From assembly GCA_013203665.1 (NCBI GenBank), contig JABMPU010000081.1, positions 1 to 45,338 of the forward strand: a DNA stretch of 45,338 nucleotides, read 5' to 3'. The translations under genes were made by a program, and so were the position numbers. Every line of letters starts with the position of its first letter. The stretch's first letter is position 1. The notes below the pieces were generated by a model. It was not told the origin of the DNA. It was given only the letters and a program-made list of their open reading frames with translations, and did no database searches. Shown here piece by piece: positions 17,325 through 24,899 of this stretch. This stretch comes from Armatimonadota bacterium. Its GTDB lineage: Bacteria; Cloacimonadota; Cloacimonadia; Cloacimonadales; TCS61.

Positions 17325-18503
17325 ATGAAAATTGTAATTGCACCGGATTCTTTCAAAGGCAGCTTAACTTCACAAGAAGCCGCAGATACAATTGCGAAGA
17401 GCTTTCTTAAAATTTTCCCGCAAGCAGAAATTGAAAAAATCCCACTTTCAGATGGTGGGGAAGGTACAACTCAAATACTCATAAATGCAACTAAGGGAAA
17501 AATATACAGCGAATTTGTTACATCTCCGATTGGAGAAAAAATTAATACAAATTATGGAATTCTGGGAGACAGAAAAACTGCTGTGATAGAGATGGCTGCT
17601 GCTTCAGGGCTAAGCTTAGTGCCAATAGAAAAACGCAATCCTTTGTTTACAACAACTTTTGGAACAGGAGAATTGATTAAAGCTGCTCTCAATAAAGGCT
17701 GTAGAAAATTCATTATTGGAATGGGAGATAGTGCCACAACTGATGCTGGTGCCGGTCTTGCTCAGGCACTTGGCGTGAAGCTGTTAACGGAGGAAAATCA
17801 AGAAATCCCTTTAGGAGGGATTGGTCTGAAGAAGCTGCAAAGAATCGATATTTCAAATATTGACAAAAGAATTTTAGAGAGTGAAATCACGGTTGCTTGT
17901 GATGTTAATAATCCTTTAACTGGACCTTCCGGTACTGCATCTGTTTATAGTGTACAGAAAGGGGCTTCAAAGGATGATGTAAAGAAACTCGAGTTATATT
18001 TAATAAATTTTGCTGAGGTTGTGAAAAGGGATTTGGGAAAGGAAATTCAATCTGTACCTCACTCTGGAGCAGCAGGAGGGTTAGCTGCTGGTCTATTAGC
18101 TTTTTTTGATGCACAATTAAAATCCGGTTTTGAAGTGGTGAGCAATATTTTAAATTTTCCAGAAAGAATTAAAGATGCTGACCTTGTAATTACAGGTGAA
18201 GGGAAAATTGATGCTCAAACATTAAAAGGCAAAACTCCCATCGAAGTGGCAAAGATTGCTGGGGAAAATAATATTCCCGTGATTGCAATTGCAGGAATTA
18301 TCGGGGACGGAGCAGATAAATGTCTTAAAGCTGGAATTGAAGCAATTTTTAGTTTAACTTCGAAAAAAACGGGAACAGAAAAGACTTTGGAAAAGGCTAA
18401 GTTGCTTCTTGCTGGAGTTTCGGAAGATATTGCAAAAAAGTTTAAGAAGGGAATGCTTTTTGGAGTAGATGTAACACAATCAATCCTGATTGTGAAAAAA
18501 TGA
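17325..18503 (+). CDS. glxK: Glycerate 2-kinase (GarK/GlxK family)
   Basis: 392 residues, close to the family length. It phosphorylates D-glycerate to 2-phosphoglycerate with ATP, feeding glycolysis. Diagnostic blocks are the N-terminal MKIVIAPDSFKGSLTSQEAA, PLSDGGEGTT, GMGDSATTDAGAGLAQALG, ACDVNNPLTGPSGT and VITGEGKIDAQTLKGKTP. It is followed after 24 bases by a hydroxyacid dehydrogenase that could supply its substrate. No strong ribosome-binding site precedes the ATG. Confidence 0.93.
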   Translation: MKIVIAPDSFKGSLTSQEAADTIAKSFLKIFPQAEIEKIPLSDGGEGTTQILINATKGKIYSEFVTSPIGEKINTNYGILGDRKTAVIEMAAASGLSLVPIEKRNPLFTTTFGTGELIKAALNKGCRKFIIGMGDSATTDAGAGLAQALGVKLLTEENQEIPLGGIGLKKLQRIDISNIDKRILESEITVACDVNNPLTGPSGTASVYSVQKGASKDDVKKLELYLINFAEVVKRDLGKEIQSVPHSGAAGGLAAGLLAFFDAQLKSGFEVVSNILNFPERIKDADLVITGEGKIDAQTLKGKTPIEVAKIAGENNIPVIAIAGIIGDGADKCLKAGIEAIFSLTSKKTGTEKTLEKAKLLLAGVSEDIAKKFKKGMLFGVDVTQSILIVKK

Positions 18504-18527
18504 CATCAACGCTTTACGGAGAAACAA

Positions 18528-19505
18528 ATGAAACCGAAAATTTTTGTAACCAGGAAGTTACCGAAACCTGCAATGGATAGGCTTGCAGAAGTTTTTGAAG
18601 TAATGGTAAATCTCGAAGATAGAGTCTTAACCAAATCTGAAATAATCGAAGGAGTAAAATGGTGTGATGTGCTTTTATGTTTACTCACAGATACAATTGA
18701 TGCTGAAATTATAGACTCAAATCCGGATTTGAAAGGAATCTCAAATTATGCTGTTGGATACAATAATATTGATGTGGATGCAGCCACCAAAAGAGGACTT
18801 CCGGTTTGCAATACACCGGGAGTGCTAACGGAAACAACAGCAGATATGACCTGGGCTCTTATGTTTGCTATAGCTCGCAGAATAGTGGAAACAGATAAAT
18901 ATAATAGAGCAGGTAAATTCAGAGGTTGGGGTCCAATGTTCTTTCTGGGAAATGATATTTCTGGCAAGACTCTTGGAATTGTTGGTGTTGGCAGGATCGG
19001 TACTGCTGTGGCAAAGAGAGCTATCGGATTTAACATGAAAATTCTCTATTCTGATAATCATAAACATAAAGAATTGGAATTTAATTTAAATGCGGAAAAA
19101 GTCGGAATTGAGACGCTACTTAGAGAATCTGATTTTGTAACAATTCACGTTCCTTTGATGCCCTCCACAACACATTTGATTAGTGAGAAGGAGCTGAAAT
19201 TGATGAAAAAAATTGCTTATTTAATTAATACGTCTCGTGGACCTGTTGTAGATGAACACGCTTTGCTACTGGCATTACAAGAAAAATGGATTGCAGGAGC
19301 AGCATTGGATGTTTATGAATTTGAACCTGAAATGGTCGAAGGTCTATCCGGATGTGAAAATGCTGTTTTGACTCCTCACACTGCAAGTGCGACTGTGGAA
19401 ACGAGAACCAAAATGGGTTTAATAGCTGCTGAAAATGCCATTGCCATAATTGAAAATCGCAGACCACCTGAAATTATCAATCCTGATGTTTTGGAAGTCA
19501 AATAA
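18528..19505 (+). CDS. D-2-hydroxyacid dehydrogenase, probable hydroxypyruvate/glyoxylate reductase
   Basis: 325 residues. The NAD(P)-binding loop is GIVGVGRIGTAVA. The substrate and catalytic segments are NTPGVLTETTADMTWAL, INTSRGPVVDE (catalytic Arg), the Glu-containing DVYEFEPEM, and LTPHTAS (catalytic His). The sequence style is that of the GyaR/GhrB branch, which reduces glyoxylate and hydroxypyruvate to glycolate and D-glycerate. Position directly after glycerate kinase and the GGAG ribosome-binding site support joint expression. Exact substrate and cofactor are inferred. Confidence 0.9.
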   Translation: MKPKIFVTRKLPKPAMDRLAEVFEVMVNLEDRVLTKSEIIEGVKWCDVLLCLLTDTIDAEIIDSNPDLKGISNYAVGYNNIDVDAATKRGLPVCNTPGVLTETTADMTWALMFAIARRIVETDKYNRAGKFRGWGPMFFLGNDISGKTLGIVGVGRIGTAVAKRAIGFNMKILYSDNHKHKELEFNLNAEKVGIETLLRESDFVTIHVPLMPSTTHLISEKELKLMKKIAYLINTSRGPVVDEHALLLALQEKWIAGAALDVYEFEPEMVEGLSGCENAVLTPHTASATVETRTKMGLIAAENAIAIIENRRPPEIINPDVLEVK

Positions 19506-19514
19506 GAGATATAA

Positions 19515-20465
19515 ATGAGCCAGAGAAGAATACCGTATTTTTCTGCTGAAGATATTTTTAAAAAGCTTCCTATGAAAAATGCAATTGAAGCTATGAAAAA
19601 AGCTTTTTCATTGCTTTCAGCAGGCAAAGTAAATGTTCCTCTTAGAATGAATCTTGAAATTTCCGAATATAATGGCAGTGTGTTATTGATGCCGGTTTAT
19701 GCTCCAAAAATGAAAAGGGTTGGATTGAAATTTTTATCAATTTTCAATGATAATCCATCAAAAGGATTACCTGCAATACAAGCTTTAGTTTTTCTTATGA
19801 ATGCTGAAAATGGTAAACCTCTGGCATTAATGGATGGTTCATATTTAACTGCTCTTCGCACCGGAGCTGCTTCTGGTGCTGCAACCGATCTTTTGGCACG
19901 AAAGGATTCGAAAGTCGTAGCGATTTTTGGCGCAGGAGTTCAGGGACGAACACAATTGGAAGCAATTTGCACCATAAGACCAATTGAAAAAGCTTTTATA
20001 TTTGATCTAAATTCAGAACGTGCCCAAGAATATGCTGACGAAATGAGTAAGAAACTTTCTATCAATGTAATTATTGCTTCTTCCGATAAGGCATTAAAAC
20101 AAGCTGATGTTATCTGCACGGCAACAAATTCTAAGGTTCCTGTTTTTGATAATGAGAATCTGAAACCAAGAGCTCATATTAATGCAATTGGTGCATATCA
20201 ACCTACAGACCGTGAGATTCCTGCGGAAACTATCATTCGTTCAAAACTTTTTGTTGACCATCTCAAATCTTGTTTAGTTGAAGCTGGTGATATTCTCATC
20301 CCTATTAAAGAAAATCTCATCAAAGAAGATCATATTCTGGGTGAGATTGGGGATGTAATTTCCGGAACCAAGATAGGACGCACTTCTGAAGATGATATAA
20401 CTCTTTTCAAATCTGTTGGAAACGCAATTCAAGACTTGGTAGCAGCAGATGAGGTTTTAAGGTAA
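19515..20465 (+). CDS. Ornithine cyclodeaminase/mu-crystallin family (possible alanine dehydrogenase)
   Basis: 316 residues. Family blocks are RVGLKFLSIFNDNPSKGLP (with the substrate-binding Lys), DGSYLTALRTGAASGAATD, the dinucleotide loop VAIFGAGVQGRTQ, and FVDHLKSC with the catalytic Asp. Members are ornithine cyclodeaminases, archaeal-type alanine dehydrogenases or related imino acid reductases. Following glycerate kinase and a hydroxypyruvate reductase by only 9 bases, a role in amino acid (alanine or serine) catabolism is more likely than proline synthesis. This is inference. Confidence 0.87.
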   Translation: MSQRRIPYFSAEDIFKKLPMKNAIEAMKKAFSLLSAGKVNVPLRMNLEISEYNGSVLLMPVYAPKMKRVGLKFLSIFNDNPSKGLPAIQALVFLMNAENGKPLALMDGSYLTALRTGAASGAATDLLARKDSKVVAIFGAGVQGRTQLEAICTIRPIEKAFIFDLNSERAQEYADEMSKKLSINVIIASSDKALKQADVICTATNSKVPVFDNENLKPRAHINAIGAYQPTDREIPAETIIRSKLFVDHLKSCLVEAGDILIPIKENLIKEDHILGEIGDVISGTKIGRTSEDDITLFKSVGNAIQDLVAADEVLR

Positions 20466-20525
20466 CGGAACCGATTTTTAATTAAAAAATCATTTCGTCA
20501 AAGGCAACCTATAGTGTAAAAGTTT

Positions 20526-20804
20526 TTACTTCTTCGATTTTCTTTTTCGAGTTAAAGATAGTCCACCAAAACCTCCCAGGATGGCAATGTAGAATGCAAA
20601 GTCGTATAACCAACCGCTATTTGCAGTCTCATAAATTCTGATGGATGGATTGAAAATGCTGATAATGAGAGAAATAGGTGCAATCCAACCATGCCAGATA
20701 CCCCACAGAAAACCAGCAGGTTTTTCTTTTGTATGTTTACCATCACCGGGAATGCAGGAAGTGAGCAGGAAAAGAATAACAAACAGAATTAAGATTTTTT
20801 TCAT
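20526..20804 (-). CDS. Small putative lipoprotein with membrane segments
   Basis: 92 residues. The N-terminus is a lipoprotein signal (hydrophobic run ending LLTSC, lipid on Cys17). Two hydrophobic stretches follow (WHGWIAPISLIISIF and LYDFAFYIAILGGFGGL) and then a basic tail RKRKSKK. AGGAG stands upstream of the ATG on this strand. I recognise it as a small conserved hypothetical type but know no function. It is convergent with the upstream plus-strand operon. Confidence 0.7.
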   Translation of the reverse strand: MKKILILFVILFLLTSCIPGDGKHTKEKPAGFLWGIWHGWIAPISLIISIFNPSIRIYETANSGWLYDFAFYIAILGGFGGLSLTRKRKSKK

Positions 20805-20885
20805 ATGTTTTTCTCCTCGATTTTAATAAATTACGTTTGTAGAATCCATTTAGAATTGCAAGAAAAATCTTTTTGATAACACTTC

Positions 20886-21542
20886 TTATAAAAATTTAAT
20901 AATTTTCTCATACAATCCTGAAAAAGACGAAATAATCATATCAGCAGCAGATAAATCCTGGTTTCCTGAATTAAGATTTTGAAATCCTACACATCTCATG
21001 CCAGCGGATTTGGCAGCCTTCACGCCGTTTGTCGAATCTTCAATAACCAGGCATTCTTCCGGATTTACTTTCATAAGATTTGCTGTATGAAGGAAAACAT
21101 CGGGAGCTGGTTTGCCATTTTTTACCTCATTTCCGCTTACACAGATTTTGAAATATTTCTTTAATATTAGCTTTTTAAGAATAACCTCGATCAGTTTTTT
21201 TGAGGAAGAAGAAGCAACTGCAAGTCTGATATTTTTCTTACATAGATTCTGTATGAATTGTTCCAGAAAAGGAGTTGGCTGTAAATTTTCCGAATTTGCA
21301 AAATGCTGGAAAACTACTTTATTATTACTTTTTACTAAGGCTTCAATTTCTTCTTTGAGATTATAACTATTCTTGATTCTTCTCCACATTTCATTCATCG
21401 AGAGACCAACAAAACTATGATATTCTTCATCTGAAATGTAAATTCCCAAATCCTTGAAAAAATTCTTTTCAATTTGATAATAGATGGGTTCACTATCCAA
21501 AATAACTCCATCCATATCGAAAATAACTGCTTTTAAATTCAA
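20886..21542 (-). CDS. HAD-superfamily hydrolase, beta-phosphoglucomutase-like
   Basis: 218 residues of HAD subfamily IA. Motif I is IFDMDGVILDSEP (nucleophile and acid Asp), motif II a Ser in LAVASSSSKK, motif III the Lys of VKNGKPAPDVF, and motif IV CLVIEDSTNGVKAA. The cap region is helical, as in phosphatases and beta-phosphoglucomutases. The start is a TTG at 21542. It is preceded by AAGGA at the right spacing, and the next ATG would remove the catalytic motif. The substrate is not predictable. Confidence 0.88.
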   Translation of the reverse strand: MNLKAVIFDMDGVILDSEPIYYQIEKNFFKDLGIYISDEEYHSFVGLSMNEMWRRIKNSYNLKEEIEALVKSNNKVVFQHFANSENLQPTPFLEQFIQNLCKKNIRLAVASSSSKKLIEVILKKLILKKYFKICVSGNEVKNGKPAPDVFLHTANLMKVNPEECLVIEDSTNGVKAAKSAGMRCVGFQNLNSGNQDLSAADMIISSFSGLYEKIIKFL

Positions 21543-21565
21543 TTTATTTCCTTATTATTTTTTTT

Positions 21566-21608
21566 ACCCACGAAATATGCGAAAGAACACGAAAAGGAAT
21601 TCTGAATA
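21566..21608. repeat. CACGAAA-type dispersed repeat, copy 1
   Basis: ACCCACGAAATATGCGAAAG and the next ~23 bases match 21984-22027. Both copies sit 14-25 bases upstream of a minus-strand start codon (HAD gene and zinc-ribbon gene). A related stretch in the opposite sense (TTCGTG...CCTTCGTGG) lies at 39956-39981. Confidence 0.55.
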
Positions 21609-21645
21609 GAGTTTATCCGTAAAGTATGATATTATTTATCATGTC

Positions 21646-21724
21646 GACTTAGCACATGATCTTCGACATGTGCCAAGTCTTAAATGAAACTTGTCCTAAG
21701 TTCCGCAGGAATCTTGGGATAAGT
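21646..21724. repeat. Two adjacent intergenic hairpins
   Basis: The first hairpin pairs 21646-21658 with 21667-21679 (GACTTAGCACATG against CATGTGCCAAGTC, one wobble). The second pairs ACTTGTCCTAAG (21689-21700) with CTTGGGATAAGT (21713-21724) using wobbles. They lie between the zinc-ribbon gene and the HAD gene. No U tract follows on either strand. Confidence 0.5.
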
Positions 21725-21739
21725 TGACACGGAAAAACA

Positions 21740-21970
21740 CTATTTCTTGGAAGTTGTACCGGATTTTGTGAACGAATTCTGTTTCATCCTGATAAATTTT
21801 GATTCATTCAGACCAATCAGATTCCCACATTTACATTTTACTTTATTTCCATCTCTTATGGAGTAGTCTTCTTTTATTTGCTCCTTCCAGCAGTGCAATA
21901 TCCTTCCTTTTCCAATTTTCTTATATTTGAAGATTTTACTATGACATTTCGCACATTTTATTGTTATCAT
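21740..21970 (-). CDS. Small zinc-ribbon-like protein
   Basis: 76 residues, basic. Two cysteine pairs are spaced like a zinc ribbon: CAKC near residues 6-9 and CKCG near residue 47, with an extra Cys-Trp (HCW) between. The rest is Lys-rich. This resembles small conserved hypothetical proteins with a metal-binding knuckle, perhaps nucleic-acid binding. No partner is evident from context. Confidence 0.65.
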   Translation of the reverse strand: MITIKCAKCHSKIFKYKKIGKGRILHCWKEQIKEDYSIRDGNKVKCKCGNLIGLNESKFIRMKQNSFTKSGTTSKK

Positions 21971-21983
21971 TTTTATTATTTTC

Positions 21984-22027
21984 TACCCGCGAAATACACG
22001 AAATAATACGAAAGGGAATTCTAAATA
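21984..22027. repeat. CACGAAA-type dispersed repeat, copy 2
   Basis: TACCCGCGAAATACACGAAA and the following bases match copy 1 at 21566-21608 with several changes, including the shared ending GGAATTCT(A/G)AATA. It lies just upstream of the zinc-ribbon gene start. Confidence 0.55.
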
Positions 22028-22119
22028 ATTTCTGCAAATTACCATCAAATAGCATCCGTTTGCAATGAACTTCATGCAATATTTCATTTTAAAATTCTTT
22101 ATTGATAAATCTTATATTC

Positions 22120-22812
22120 TCAACTTTTCGTCAATACTTCCGTCAGGAAGCATATTATCAGGATGATATTCAAACCTTTCTTCCATTTTATGTCCAGCTT
22201 ACCTTTTTCATAAAACCATTTCAAAGGACAGGAATTAAACCACTTACGGGTGAAAGAAAGTATCTTTAGTTTTTTATAATTTTTTACGACAATATCTTTA
22301 AAAGAATCATTATAAAGAAGAGCAGCAGGATGCGTGAGAGGAAAGATTTTTCTATTATCAGTCAATACGATTTTACCTGTTATTTCATGAAATTCTTTTT
22401 TTGAAAATTGAGGGAATGAATATTTTTCAAAAATATATTTTGTTACATAAAATCCCAGAGGAACAAGAAAAGCAGGATTTATTATTGCGATTTCCTCCTC
22501 CAAATATTTACAGCAAATTTCAATCTCACCCTGTTTTGGTTTTCTGTTTTTGGGAAGTGTACATTTTATCAGGTTGGTCATATAGATTTCTTTTCTGTTG
22601 ATTTGAGCATTTTCCAATAATTCATCAAAAACTTTTCCTGAAGGTCCGATGAACATCCTTCCCTGTTTATCTTCGTTTTCCCCGGGAGCTTGAGCAATTA
22701 ACATCAGTTTTGCTTTGAGGTTTCCTTCGCCGCAAAGAGTATTTATCCGGGTTTCATATAGCCCGCATTTGTCACATTTTTTTATTCTTTTATTTAATTC
22801 GGAAATTTTCAT
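22120..22812 (-). CDS. Uracil-DNA glycosylase, family 4 (iron-sulfur type)
   Basis: 230 residues. The order of motifs is that of family 4 UDGs: CDKCGLYETR (first two Fe-S Cys), the catalytic loop IAQAPGENEDKQGRMFIGPSG, YMTNLIKC, CCKYLEEE with a further Cys pair, and LTHPAALL in place of the usual HPS/HPA block. The loop reads AQAPG where most have GEAPG. It removes uracil from DNA, beginning base excision repair. The C-terminal ~35 residues after FTRKWFNSCP are atypical and rich in basic and aromatic residues. Confidence 0.88.
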   Translation of the reverse strand: MKISELNKRIKKCDKCGLYETRINTLCGEGNLKAKLMLIAQAPGENEDKQGRMFIGPSGKVFDELLENAQINRKEIYMTNLIKCTLPKNRKPKQGEIEICCKYLEEEIAIINPAFLVPLGFYVTKYIFEKYSFPQFSKKEFHEITGKIVLTDNRKIFPLTHPAALLYNDSFKDIVVKNYKKLKILSFTRKWFNSCPLKWFYEKGKLDIKWKKGLNIILIICFLTEVLTKS

Positions 22813-22831
22813 AAATTAAAAAAAATCAGAA

Positions 22832-23935
22832 TTAATAAACATGTCCAAAGTTAAAAAAGATCCTGGTTCCTTCCCTGCTCATGCCGATATCGAATCTGAC
22901 CACAAAAGCTCCGGGATAAAATCTCAGTCCTGCACCCCAACTGTTATGCCAGTCCTGCAGGGAGATCTTCTTCAGTGATCTGTAAACTCTTCCTGAATCA
23001 CCAAAAAGTACAACTCCGATCCATTTATAAACCCGGAAACGATATTCCATTGAAGTCAGGATTATGGTTTTATCGATAAAACGGTCTGCTTTATATCCCC
23101 TGGCGGTCCATGTACCTCCGATAATGCTTTGTTCGTAATAGGGTGCGAAGCCGTCAACATGCTGGATCAGTTGCCTGAATGCCAGGATATGATCGGGGGA
23201 GAACAGGTTCCGGTAGTGACAGATCTCCAGCTGGTAGCGGTTGAAATCATGATCTCCACCAAGAGATTTGAGAGCAAGATCGCACCCGAGATATATTTTC
23301 CAGCCTTTGCGGGGATGTACTGAGCTGTCCCTAGTATCCCAGCGGATACGACCAGTAATTGAAGAGGTCAGATTCTCACCTGTTCCCAAAATATCCGATG
23401 TCAGTAGCGGATTGACACCTTTATAGCCATAAACACTTGTATGATCATATATTAATCCCGCTTCAGCAATAACACTTTCAGTGAAAGCGTGTCCCAGGAT
23501 CAGTTCCAGTTTTGCGAGCTCCAGGGGGAACTGCCAGCTGTTATCTTTGGAATCATTACCGAAACCAAAAAAATTACTTTTCAGAAATTTATCATATTCC
23601 AGTTTCAGATCTAATGCAAGCGGGTACTGTGTACCTTGTCGTATCTCAAAATCAGGAATTGAGAAAGTAAACACATACCATTGTTCACCTCTGGTACTGC
23701 CAAAGAGTATAATGTCAAATGATTCATTTCTTTTGAAACGATTCTTAATTACACCTTTACCCCCAAAACCAAAGCCAATATCTGAATCATACATAAGAAT
23801 AGGAAAAACACTCAGCTTGCTTACTGTTTCCTGTTCGTTCATATCCGAGTTACTGGTACTTGCTGAATATAAGTTTATGAAAAAATAGAACAAAATGACT
23901 ATCAACAGTATATTCCATCTACGATCAGGATTCAT
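22832..23935 (-). CDS. BamA/TamA-type outer-membrane barrel (surface antigen D15 domain)
   Basis: 367 residues. A signal peptide (about 1-26) is followed directly by a 16-strand-type barrel. Recognisable strands and motifs include SDIGFGFGGKGVIKN, GRIRWDTRDSSVHPRKGWKI, the GGTWTARGYKADRF segment resembling the conserved VRGF/xRGY lid motif of Omp85 proteins, and VVLFGDSGRV near the end. It ends in an aromatic residue (FGHVY), as outer-membrane proteins do. POTRA domains are missing, so it is a stand-alone D15 barrel rather than BamA. AGGAG precedes the ATG. The codon and base composition is more GC-rich than upstream genes. Confidence 0.82.
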   Translation of the reverse strand: MNPDRRWNILLIVILFYFFINLYSASTSNSDMNEQETVSKLSVFPILMYDSDIGFGFGGKGVIKNRFKRNESFDIILFGSTRGEQWYVFTFSIPDFEIRQGTQYPLALDLKLEYDKFLKSNFFGFGNDSKDNSWQFPLELAKLELILGHAFTESVIAEAGLIYDHTSVYGYKGVNPLLTSDILGTGENLTSSITGRIRWDTRDSSVHPRKGWKIYLGCDLALKSLGGDHDFNRYQLEICHYRNLFSPDHILAFRQLIQHVDGFAPYYEQSIIGGTWTARGYKADRFIDKTIILTSMEYRFRVYKWIGVVLFGDSGRVYRSLKKISLQDWHNSWGAGLRFYPGAFVVRFDIGMSREGTRIFFNFGHVY

Positions 23936-24161
23936 GAATATTCTCCTATATCAGATTAAAGAAATCGAATCTGTGATTTTTTTTTCAAATACAGCAGAAA
24001 TTGTAAAGAAATTCATCATATATAACATAAGTTAAAATTAATTCTCATAACCTGATAATTTTCATCTTTTCCATTCCGATCACTGAATTCTGTTCAGCAT
24101 TAAATTGTATTCATTAATAGACTCAACCAATAATTTAATGCTAATCATTTCGGTAAGAATA

Positions 24162-24794
24162 TTATTTTTTACCTGTCGGAAAGGTGATTCCAACAAAAAT
24201 CTGTAAACCTTTGGTCTTAATATCTGTACCTGGATTCAGACCATCGTTGACGTTTGTTAGACCAAATGCATAGCATGTTTCCAAGAAAATGGAGTTGTTA
24301 CCCATCGGCAGATTCACACCTGCACCGAATCCGAGTCCGAATTCAACATTCTTTATATAATCTTTAATATCTTCCTCCGCCACTCCGTTATTTTTCGCTT
24401 TCGCACTCAGATTGAAACCGATGATTGGACCAGCCATGACGTAAGGTTTGATGTCTGCAGTACCAAAAGCATTCTTGAGCATAACAGGAATTTCGAGATT
24501 AGCTGCTATAATTTCCATTTTATATTTTTCTCCCCAGAAAGAAAATTCTACGTTAGTGCCCTTCTGTAAATACATCGGTTCTAAGTGAAGCGTTATAGAT
24601 TCATTCAGACTATAATCTAAAACTACACCGAACCCGAAAGCTGTCCGGTTGGAAAAATCCAATCCTTCATCTGGATCCATACTGATGTTTGCCAGATTCA
24701 GTCCTCCTAGAACACCAAAGTTTACTTGGGTGCTAGCCGGTAGAACAACGCATATTGCTAAAAACACCACAAGGAATACACATGTTTTCTTCAT
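24162..24794 (-). CDS. Outer-membrane beta-barrel protein (PF13568-like)
   Basis: 210 residues. The signal peptide is about 1-22 (KKTCVFLVVFLAICVVLPAS). The mature part alternates in short amphipathic strands: VNFGVLGGLNLANIS, FGVVLDYSLNESITLHLEPMYLQKG, VMAGPIIGFNLS and FGLGFGAGVNLPMG. It ends IFVGITFPTGKK. This is the eight-strand barrel style common in the Bacteroidota/FCB group. Function is unknown. A strong ribosome-binding site AGGAGG lies 6 bases before the ATG. Confidence 0.82.
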   Translation of the reverse strand: MKKTCVFLVVFLAICVVLPASTQVNFGVLGGLNLANISMDPDEGLDFSNRTAFGFGVVLDYSLNESITLHLEPMYLQKGTNVEFSFWGEKYKMEIIAANLEIPVMLKNAFGTADIKPYVMAGPIIGFNLSAKAKNNGVAEEDIKDYIKNVEFGLGFGAGVNLPMGNNSIFLETCYAFGLTNVNDGLNPGTDIKTKGLQIFVGITFPTGKK

Positions 24795-24864
24795 GATAAC
24801 CTCCTATTTTATTAACATCATCTGCTTAACTTTCTGAAAATCATCTGATTTCAAATCCCACAAT

Positions 24865-24884
24865 CTCCCCCTGAGATGGGGGAG
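24865..24884. repeat. CTCCCCC/GGGGGAG hairpin
   Basis: Seven-base arms 24865-24871 and 24878-24884 lie inside a wider pairing of AAATCCC (24853) with GGGATTT (24889-24895). It begins just past the stop codon of the 5'-nucleotidase gene (minus strand) but lacks a clear U tract. It is probably a dispersed palindrome that may help end transcription. Confidence 0.45.
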
Positions 24885-24899
24885 AAGGGGGATTTAGAA

